Origin: an uncultured Erwinia sp.
Lineage (GTDB): Bacteria; Pseudomonadota; Gammaproteobacteria; Enterobacterales; Enterobacteriaceae
Assembly: GCA_945290265.1 (NCBI GenBank)
Contig: CALYQW010000005.1
Location: forward strand, 1 to 64,000
Direction of reading: 5' to 3'
Length of the DNA stretch: 64,000 bases
Shown: piece by piece, positions 57,531-64,000 of the stretch
Numbering within the stretch: position 1 is the first letter of the stretch
How the letters are laid out: each line of letters begins with the position of its first letter
The notes under the pieces: model-generated
Told to the model about the DNA's origin: nothing
What the model saw: the letters and a program-made list of their open reading frames with translations, nothing else
Database searches by the model: none
Position numbers and translations under genes: made by a program

Positions 57531-57945
57531 TTGCCCTATCATTATTAAATCTTTACCGCTCTGCAGCGGCCGGTTTTCCGATTTCCCTGCGCTTCTTTTT
57601 ATCTGAATCACATTTCTACAGACCGTCATCTGACAATTCTCATTCCGCAGCTATGTTAAGCAATAGTTGCATTATCGTTAAACGGTGCGGTCTGGTCGCC
57701 AGGTCGCGGATACTGGAGTCAGATTATGCGCTATGCCCCCCCGGCTCCCATCCTGATGCCGCCCGAAGGTCAACTACAAGGTTAAAGTTAAAAGCCAGGA
57801 TAGTCGGATAAATGATCTTCCTTTCTTTGCCAACACTCTCAATCGTCTTGAGTGCGCTAATAGCGAATAATTAACTACATTCAGCATTATCACCCTTATC
57901 AACCGTCACTGCCGACAGCACTTTGTGAGCCGGGCGTGTTTTTTA
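57531..57945. other. Gene-free stretch before the betT-like gene
   Basis: No supported gene. CCTGATGCCGCCCGAAGGTCAACTACAAG-like sequence at about 57752-57780 shares its core with the fragment at about 47571. The sequence after 57830 is A+T rich and should hold the promoter of the osmolyte transporter. Confidence 0.5.
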
Positions 57946-57950
57946 TTAAC

Positions 57951-57960
57951 TGAACGTTCA
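57951..57960. promoter_or_regulatory. BetI-type operator TGAACGTTCA
   Basis: A perfect palindrome, TGAACGTTCA, within TTAACTGAACGTTCAATTTA, just upstream of the BCCT transporter gene. This is the inverted repeat bound by TetR-family BetI between betT and betI in enterics. betI itself is not in the window. Confidence 0.6.
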
Positions 57961-58058
57961 ATTTAGTTGCTAAATCAATCATGAATGTTAAAAGATTGCC
58001 GTCTCATTGTTACGAAAAGGTTTTCAGGTTTTCACCTGAATACAGGAAGCAGCAATCT

Positions 58059-59588
58059 ATGAGTGTCACCGAAGTGAACCAGACCGTCGCGCCGGTCAAA
58101 GTGAATCGCGCAGTATTTATCAGTTCCGCCAGCCTGATCCTGCTGGCCGGTTTAATGATCGTGCTATTTCCGGTGGCAAGTGAGCAGTGGCTTAACCGGG
58201 CGCAGTCAGAAATTACCCGCGTGTTTGGCTGGTATTATATGGTGCTGATGGCGCTGTGTATGACCTTTGTCTTCTGGCTGGCCTGTTCTCGCTATGGCAG
58301 TATTCGCCTTGGTGCGCCCGGTGTGCCGCCCCGCTTTAACTACCCGGCGTGGGTGGCGATGCTCTTCTCCGCCGGTATCGGTATTGCCCTGGTCTACTAC
58401 GGTGCGTATGAACCGCTTGATCACTTTTTGCAGCCGCCGGAAGGTGAAGGGGGTAGCGTTCATGCCGCCCGTCAGGCGATGGCACTGACCTTCCTACACT
58501 GGGGGTTGCATGGCTGGGCACTGTACGCCCTGATTGGTGTGACCCTGGCTAACTTTGCTTACTGTCGCGGACTGCCGCTGGCACTGCGCTCGCCACTCTA
58601 TCCACTGATTGGTAAATACGCCCACGGCTGGGCAGGGCATCTGGTGGACAGCTTTGGCATTCTGGTTACCGTGGTGTCGATGGTGACTAATCTCGGGATT
58701 GGTGCGCTGTTGGTTAATTCCGGCCTGCAGTATTTGTTTCAGATCCCTCAAGCTCCGGCGGTGCTGATGTCGTTGGTGGTGATGATGATGATCGTAGCGA
58801 CCCTGGCGGCAGTCAGCGGCGTGGAAAAGGGCATTGCCATGCTCTCCAATCTGAATGCCGCCTTCCTTGGACTGTTGCTAATGTTTGTTTTTATTACCGG
58901 TCCCACCCTGCTGCTGATGAATGGCATGGTGCAGAATGTTGGGGATTATCTCAACAGCCTGGTCATTAAAAGCTTTGATGTCTATCTGTGGGGTAACGCC
59001 AGCCGCTGGCAGGGGATCTGGACGCTGTTTTACTGGGCATGGTGGGTGGCCTGGGCGCCGTTTGTTGGACTGTTTATTGCCCGTATCTCGGAAGGGCGTA
59101 CTGTGCGGGAACTGATTTTAGGTGTGCTGCTGCTGCCGCTGGGGTTCACCCTCGCCTGGCTGTCGATTTTTGGTAATACCGCGATTAACCTGGTACTGGA
59201 GCAGGGCAATACCCTACTGAGCAGCGTGGCGCTGACCGATCCGCCGCTGGCGGTGTATACTTTGTTTGAATCACTGCCTTACAGCAAACTGCTGTCTGGT
59301 GCGACGGTAATGCTCAGCTTTCTGCTGTTCCTGACTCCGGCGGATTCCGGCACGCTGATGATAGCTAATCTCTCCTGCTCTGGCGGCACTAACCAGCATG
59401 ATGGCCCCATCTGGTTGCGTATTTTCTGGGCGGCCACCGTGACGCTGGTGTGTGCCGGCCTGCTGTATGCCGGCAGTTTCAGCGCGATGCAAACGGCAGT
59501 CGTGCTGTGCGGGTTACCGTTCTCGCTGGTGGTACTGCTGTATATGGCCGGGCTGTATCGCGATCTGGCCAGCAGAAGCGAAAGCTGA
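58059..59588 (+). CDS. BCCT-family choline/betaine transporter (BetT-like)
   Basis: 509 residues from MSVTEVNQTVAPVKVN; the frame is open from 57981 but that start lies right behind the operator and is not needed. Twelve membrane segments are seen. BCCT motifs are PRFNYPAWVAMLFSAGIGIA, FLHWGLHGWALYALIGV and FYWAWWVAWAPFVGLFIARISEGRT. The C-terminal tail is very short compared with E. coli BetT (677), so osmotic activation may differ. It should import choline, betaine or carnitine for osmoprotection; a BetI-type operator favours choline. Confidence 0.9.
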   Translation: MSVTEVNQTVAPVKVNRAVFISSASLILLAGLMIVLFPVASEQWLNRAQSEITRVFGWYYMVLMALCMTFVFWLACSRYGSIRLGAPGVPPRFNYPAWVAMLFSAGIGIALVYYGAYEPLDHFLQPPEGEGGSVHAARQAMALTFLHWGLHGWALYALIGVTLANFAYCRGLPLALRSPLYPLIGKYAHGWAGHLVDSFGILVTVVSMVTNLGIGALLVNSGLQYLFQIPQAPAVLMSLVVMMMIVATLAAVSGVEKGIAMLSNLNAAFLGLLLMFVFITGPTLLLMNGMVQNVGDYLNSLVIKSFDVYLWGNASRWQGIWTLFYWAWWVAWAPFVGLFIARISEGRTVRELILGVLLLPLGFTLAWLSIFGNTAINLVLEQGNTLLSSVALTDPPLAVYTLFESLPYSKLLSGATVMLSFLLFLTPADSGTLMIANLSCSGGTNQHDGPIWLRIFWAATVTLVCAGLLYAGSFSAMQTAVVLCGLPFSLVVLLYMAGLYRDLASRSES

Positions 59589-59756
59589 AGCGGGTGGCCC
59601 GCCCGGCGTTGATGGCCGGCGGGTTAGTGTGTCGTGCTATTCTGACCTTCCGGCATTGTTATTACGCCACGCCAGGTATACTGTTAGCAGACTTTTTACT
59701 CAATCTTCATCGCCAGCAATGGCTGGCGGTGTTCCAGCTGCTAATCCGAGGTAGTT

Positions 59757-60737
59757 TTGTCCAGTTATACTCCTGTTCATCGTCCCAGACGCTTACGTCA
59801 GTCTGCTTCTCTTCGCTCTCTGTTCCAGGAAAACGCCCTCAGCCTGAACGATATGGCGTTACCGATCTTCGTTGAAGAAGGGCTTGACGACTATAAGCCG
59901 ATTAACGCCATGCCTGGCGTTATGCGCATTCCGGAGAAACGGCTGGCATATGAAATCGAACGCATTGCCAACGCCGGTATTCGTTCGGTAATGACCTTTG
60001 GGATTTCTCACCATACCGATGAAAATGGCAGCGACAGCTGGAATGAAAATGGCCTGGTGGCACGTATGTCGCGCATTTGTAAGAGTACCGTGCCGGAAAT
60101 GATCGTAATGTCAGACACCTGCTTTTGTGAATATACCAGCCACGGTCACTGTGGCGTGCTGAATGAGAAGGGCGTGGATAACGATGCAACCCTGATCAAT
60201 CTGGGACGTCAGGCGGTGGTGGCAGCAGGTGCCGGAGCTGACTTTATTGCACCTTCCGCAGCGATGGACGGGCAGGTTGGGGCTATCCGTCAGGCGCTGG
60301 ACGCTGCCGGTTTCCACGATACGGCGATTATGTCGTACTCCACCAAATTTGCTTCTTCTTTTTATGGCCCGTTCCGTGAAGCGGCGGGCACCGCGCTGAA
60401 AGGCGATCGTAAAACCTATCAGATGAACCCGATGAACCGTCGCGAAGCGATCCGTGAATCTCTGATTGATGAAGCGGAAGGGGCAGATGCGCTGATGGTG
60501 AAACCGGCGGGTGCTTATCTGGATGTGCTGCACGAGCTGCGCGAGCACACCCGCCTGCCGCTGGCGGCCTATCAGGTAAGTGGTGAGTACGCGATGATTA
60601 AGTTTGCCGCTCAGGCTGGGGCGATCGATGAAACCAGCGTCGCACTTGAAAGTCTGGGAGCGATTAAACGCGGCGGCGCAGATATTATCTTCAGCTACTT
60701 TGCCCTCGAGCTGGCAGAAAAAAAACTCCTGTCATAA
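59757..60737 (+). CDS. hemB: Delta-aminolevulinic acid dehydratase HemB
   Basis: 326 residues beginning with TTG at 59757 ([20 protein letters not shown]), behind CGAGGTAG; the rare start is supported by alignment to the known N-terminus. The metal-binding region [16 protein letters not shown], first Lys in [14 protein letters not shown] and Schiff-base Lys in [12 protein letters not shown] are complete. It joins two ALA molecules into porphobilinogen, the second common step of heme synthesis. It is a monocistronic housekeeping gene here. Confidence 0.97.
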   Translation: MSSYTPVHRPRRLRQSASLRSLFQENALSLNDMALPIFVEEGLDDYKPINAMPGVMRIPEKRLAYEIERIANAGIRSVMTFGISHHTDENGSDSWNENGLVARMSRICKSTVPEMIVMSDTCFCEYTSHGHCGVLNEKGVDNDATLINLGRQAVVAAGAGADFIAPSAAMDGQVGAIRQALDAAGFHDTAIMSYSTKFASSFYGPFREAAGTALKGDRKTYQMNPMNRREAIRESLIDEAEGADALMVKPAGAYLDVLHELREHTRLPLAAYQVSGEYAMIKFAAQAGAIDETSVALESLGAIKRGGADIIFSYFALELAEKKLLS

Positions 60738-61102
60738 CGAATCCCCGTCTCTGTGTCAGGACGCTGACGCAGAGCGGCTTATTTTTATGCCCGTTCTCTC
60801 CTGAAGCGCAGTTCCACCAGGAATACTCTTAATAACCAGTATTATTAGCAGGCTAAGCGCTCTGTCGCTGTCGATACTAAAATCTCATCTACACTTAACA
60901 TTATTGTTAATCAATCTGGCAGCACAGGTTTACAAACATATCTGTTGTTGCCATCCGGGCAGAATAGCAGGGAGATCATAACCCCATACGATGCGGATTT
61001 GCTCCAGCCTGAGTAAAAGGTGCCACCGGGTAACGTGCCGGCATGGCCACCGCAAAGATTATCTTCCTGCTATTTGTCATTCATTTCTGTCAGGAGGATC
61101 CT
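60738..61102. other. hemB-otsB intergenic region
   Basis: 365 bases without a convincing gene. An ACGCTGACGCAGAGCG-like weak hairpin follows hemB. The in-frame extension of otsB back to 61043 has no family similarity. Control elements for otsBA, sigma-S dependent in enterics, should be here, but I cannot point to a clear site. Confidence 0.5.
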
Positions 61103-61870
61103 GTGAAGTTATCGCTCCCGAATGCCGCACATTACGCATTTTTCTTCGATATCGATGGTACCCTGGCTCCGCTTGCCGCGCAGCCGGAAGATGTCACCAT
61201 TGCGCCTGAGGTACGTGAGAACTTAGAGCGTCTGGCTGCACGCTGCGAAGGCGCCCTGGCGCTGGTTTCCGGCCGCACCATTCAGCAGCTTGATGCGCTG
61301 GTGGCACCTTTAACCCTGCCGCTGGCGGCGGTGCACGGTGCCGAGTGCCGCAATCTTCAGGGTGAAATTACCCGTAATGCACTACCTGCCGATACCGCAG
61401 CCAGTCTGACAGCTGAGCTTGAGCGTGCGGTGGATCTACTGGCGGGCAGCCGTCTGGAGAACAAAGGGATGGCGTTTGCCCTTCATTACCGCCAGGCACC
61501 CTGGCACCAGCGCACCATCGAACAGTTGGCGCAGTTCTTGGCCAGTCGCTTCCCCGAACTGGTGGTGCAGCCGGGGAAATGCGTTGTCGAGCTGAAACCG
61601 CGCACGGTAAATAAAGGTGCGGCGATTGAAACCCTGATGCAGCAGCCCCCGTTTGCCGGCCGCACGCCGGTATTCCTCGGTGATGACGATACCGACGAAG
61701 CTGGTTTCCAGCGGGTTAATGCCATGAAGGGTATCTCCGTTAAGGTCGGAGAAGGTAAGAGTGTTGCGCAACAACGACTGACGGATGTGGACGCCGTCCA
61801 CCGCTGGCTGGCGCAGCTGTTAACCGGATCTTCACTACAGGACGCTGCGGCGTTGAGGAGTCACAACTGA
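61103..61870 (+). CDS. otsB: Trehalose-6-phosphate phosphatase OtsB
   Basis: 255 residues from GTG 61103 (KLSLPNAAHYAFFFDID), chosen because GGAGGATCCT is 6 bases upstream. HAD motifs are FFFDIDGTLAP (nucleophile and acid Asp), LVSGR and FLGDDDTDE. It removes phosphate from trehalose-6-P, the second step of trehalose synthesis for osmotic and desiccation tolerance. Its TGA stop overlaps the otsA ATG by one base. Confidence 0.95.
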   Translation: MKLSLPNAAHYAFFFDIDGTLAPLAAQPEDVTIAPEVRENLERLAARCEGALALVSGRTIQQLDALVAPLTLPLAAVHGAECRNLQGEITRNALPADTAASLTAELERAVDLLAGSRLENKGMAFALHYRQAPWHQRTIEQLAQFLASRFPELVVQPGKCVVELKPRTVNKGAAIETLMQQPPFAGRTPVFLGDDDTDEAGFQRVNAMKGISVKVGEGKSVAQQRLTDVDAVHRWLAQLLTGSSLQDAAALRSHN

Positions 61871-63243
61871 TGAACCGCTTAGTGGTGGTATCTAACCGAA
61901 TTTCTGTTCCTGACGGTAGCAAAGCCAGCGCGGGCGGGCTGACGGTCGGGATTGTCGATGCCCTGAAATCCACCGGCGGGCTATGGTACGGTTGGAATGG
62001 TGAGATTAATACACCGGGCGAAGAGAATAGCGCCATCACGCAACTGGAGCAGGATGGTATCACCTATGCTTCATTTGCCCTTGACCAGCTGGATTATGAC
62101 CTTTATTACCTGCAATTTTCTAATGCCGTACTCTGGCCGGCGTTTCACTATCGCCTCGACCTGGTGGAGTACCAGCGCGATGCCTGGGAAGGTTATTGCC
62201 GGGTAAATATCCAGCTGGCGCAGCGGTTGCTGCCTTTGCTGAAACCGGACGATATCCTGTGGGTGCATGACTATCATCTGCTGCCGTTCGCCGCGGCATT
62301 GCGGGCAGCGGGTGTTACCAACCGTATCGGTTTTTTTCTGCATATCCCGTTCCCATCCGCAGAGATTTTTAATACGTTGCCCTGCCACCAGCCACTGCTC
62401 GAGATGCTTTGTCATTACGACCTGATAGGTTTCCAGACCGAAAATGATCGTCAGGCGCTGCTGAACAGCCTGGAGTCTGTAACGGAATTGCAGGGCGAGG
62501 GGAAACAGCATCAGGCGTTTGGACAGCGCTTCAGCACCGAGGTTTACCCGATAGGCATTGAGCCGGACAGCATTAAGAAAATGGCGGAAGGGCCGATTCC
62601 GGCCAAAATGCAGGCAATGAAGCGTGATCTGGGCGATGCGAAAAATATCATTGCCTGTGAACGCCTGGACTACTCAAAAGGTTTGCCGGAGCGTTTTCTG
62701 GCTTATGAAGCCTTGCTGGAAAACTATCCGCAGCATCACGGAAATATTCGTTATTCTCAGATTGCGCCGACGTCGCGCGGTGACGTACAGGCCTATCAGG
62801 ATATTCGTCACCAGCTGGAGACGGAAGCCGGGCGGATTAACGGCAAATATGGCACTTTGGGATGGACGCCACTCTATTACCTTAATCAGCATTTTGACCG
62901 GCGGCTGTTAATGAAAATCTTCCGTCTGACCGATATCGCGCTGATTACGCCACTACGCGATGGCATGAACCTGGTTGCCAAAGAATATGTGGCGGCGCAG
63001 AACCCGGTTGACCCGGGGGTTCTGGTGCTGTCACGCTTTGCCGGTGCGGCCAATGAGCTGACCTCAGCGCTGATCGTCAATCCCTATGACCGCCACGCAG
63101 TGGCAGAGGCGTTGAACCAGGCGCTGACCATGTCACGCAGCGAGCGTATAGATCGCTATAACCAGATGATGACGGTGCTGCGTAAAAACGACATTGTCCG
63201 GTGGCGGGAAAGTTTTCTCGCCGATCTGCGTGCCCTGGTGTAG
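61870..63243 (+). CDS. otsA: Trehalose-6-phosphate synthase OtsA
   Basis: 457 residues, GT20 family. [16 protein letters not shown] (nucleotide site), [42 protein letters not shown] and [14 protein letters not shown] are all conserved. It makes trehalose-6-P from UDP-glucose and glucose-6-P. It is translationally coupled to otsB through a one-base overlap. E. coli OtsA is slightly longer (474) at the C-terminus. Confidence 0.97.
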   Translation: MNRLVVVSNRISVPDGSKASAGGLTVGIVDALKSTGGLWYGWNGEINTPGEENSAITQLEQDGITYASFALDQLDYDLYYLQFSNAVLWPAFHYRLDLVEYQRDAWEGYCRVNIQLAQRLLPLLKPDDILWVHDYHLLPFAAALRAAGVTNRIGFFLHIPFPSAEIFNTLPCHQPLLEMLCHYDLIGFQTENDRQALLNSLESVTELQGEGKQHQAFGQRFSTEVYPIGIEPDSIKKMAEGPIPAKMQAMKRDLGDAKNIIACERLDYSKGLPERFLAYEALLENYPQHHGNIRYSQIAPTSRGDVQAYQDIRHQLETEAGRINGKYGTLGWTPLYYLNQHFDRRLLMKIFRLTDIALITPLRDGMNLVAKEYVAAQNPVDPGVLVLSRFAGAANELTSALIVNPYDRHAVAEALNQALTMSRSERIDRYNQMMTVLRKNDIVRWRESFLADLRALV

Positions 63244-63599
63244 TGATTCAGGCAAGTGATATTTATGGCTGTGCAGCAGACACACTGTAACGGCTCAAGT
63301 TTACACCCTGTCACGGGCAGAGCGGGAGATGATGCCAGTAATTGTACAGATTGCTGGCTTTATCCATAACGTTATACCAATTGCAGTGGTGGAATATCGG
63401 GAGAAAAAATAAATTAAAAAAATAAAGCGCTGTCAACAATTGTCAATAACAGTAGGAAGTTATGTTAAATACCGCTATTATTAATCTCTCTGATGTAATA
63501 TCTCTTTGCATACCCCTCCTTTTCCTGTAGATAAACTACGAATTCTTTACGTAATTCAGTCACTGCCCATCAGTCAATCTATCGTAGGGTTACAATAAC

Positions 63600-63713
63600 A
63601 TGCGAAATTATATTAATGACGCAGATTCTTTCTGGAAGATATTAACGCTGGTGATTAATGCAATTATGGGCTATTTGTCTGCATTTGATATGAAATTTGG
63701 ATCATTGAGCTGA
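63600..63713 (+). CDS. Possible small hydrophobic protein, 37 residues
   Basis: MRNYINDADSFWKILTLVIN with the continuation AIMGYLSAFDMK would form one membrane helix. TAGGG lies about 11 bases before the ATG. There is no comparison available; codon use is not distinctive, so this may be chance. Confidence 0.25.
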   Translation: MRNYINDADSFWKILTLVINAIMGYLSAFDMKFGSLS

Positions 63714-64000
63714 AAGTTGCACCTGTAACAGGGAGCGAGCTTCCACTTTGAACTGGTGCGTTTTTAGCTTTTAACTGAGACGCAGGTTACAAAAACAGGC
63801 TTGTTAAGAATTTTTGTATTGAAATCCTGCAACTGAACTAATGGTTTTTGGGCGGAGCATGGGTAAAAAACATGATCTGGATCAAGTTTTATCCAAAATT
63901 TTGACTCTTTTAAGTTGTATATGGAAATAAGAGGGGCTAAAGTTGCGATGTTTTCGGAATAGTCCTACCAGAGTGTTACAGAACGTCACCGACAGGATCG
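63714..64000. other. AT-rich gene-free end of window
   Basis: No gene is visible. It contains an FNR-like site at 63872-63885 and A+T-rich tracts with GATCAAG and TTTTAAGTTG. In E. coli the otsBA genes are near uspC and flhDC, so it may be the control region of such a gene beyond the window. This is inferred from gene order only. Confidence 0.5.
63872..63885. promoter_or_regulatory. FNR-like site ATGATCTGGATCAA
   Basis: ATGATCTGGATCAA matches TTGAT-N4-ATCAA in nine of ten defined positions. It lies in the AT-rich region at the end of the window and may control a gene outside it. Confidence 0.45.

Overview
The window looks like a chromosomal segment of a motile, enterobacterial plant- or environment-associated bacterium of the Erwinia/Pantoea type (Erwiniaceae). 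The reasons are near-E. coli protein sequences for housekeeping genes (FliA, FliZ, Dcm, Vsr, YedI, YedD, PhoH, HemB, PutA, EfeUOB, YcdY) in an order related to but different from E. coli, a DUF3289/DUF943 locus, and enterobacterial promoter types (sigma-28, Fur, Pho). I identify the genus only by inference.

Layout. Bases 1-19,049 lie between two identical tRNA-Asn genes. This accessory segment carries a 6-phospho-beta-glucosidase with a convergent RpiR-type regulator, a Fur-controlled siderophore ABC transporter facing a TonB-dependent receptor, a YegP-like protein, a decaying DUF3289-DUF943 locus (frameshift plus two stop codons), a two-component system whose kinase is frameshifted beside its phospho-accepting histidine, periplasmic cupin and CMD-family proteins, a secreted dienelactone-hydrolase-like protein, a LysR regulator, a short-chain dehydrogenase and an aldo/keto reductase.

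Bases 19,300-26,300 hold conserved core genes: yedJ, queH, dcm-vsr, a DMT-family exporter, yedI and yedD, plus small unknown proteins. Bases 26,300-41,150 form a flagellar region: amyA, fliTSD, two identical fliC genes each with its own sigma-28 promoter, an AT-rich four-gene cluster (sugar aminotransferase, ATP-grasp enzyme, methyltransferase, 1201-residue multidomain glycosyltransferase), then fliA-fliZ. The four-gene cluster is most simply read as a flagellin glycosylation island.

Bases 41,300-63,250 are metabolic and transport genes: divergent putA/putP with PutA-operator motifs, the Fur-type efeUOB ferrous iron system, phoH, a nitroreductase, phoA with an array of Pho boxes and two identical tRNA-Ser genes on either side, a POT peptide transporter, ycdY, a BetT-like osmolyte transporter behind a BetI-type operator, hemB and otsBA. 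The last 750 bases have no recognised gene and hold an FNR-like site in AT-rich DNA, possibly a control region for a gene beyond the window.

The best candidates for new biology are the duplicated flagellin with its glycosylation cluster, particularly the role of the ATP-grasp enzyme, and three gene disruptions not apparent from single reading frames: the frameshifted sensor kinase, DUF3289 interrupted at a run of six G/C, and DUF943 with two in-frame stops. No CRISPR array, transposase, integrase or phage gene was found.
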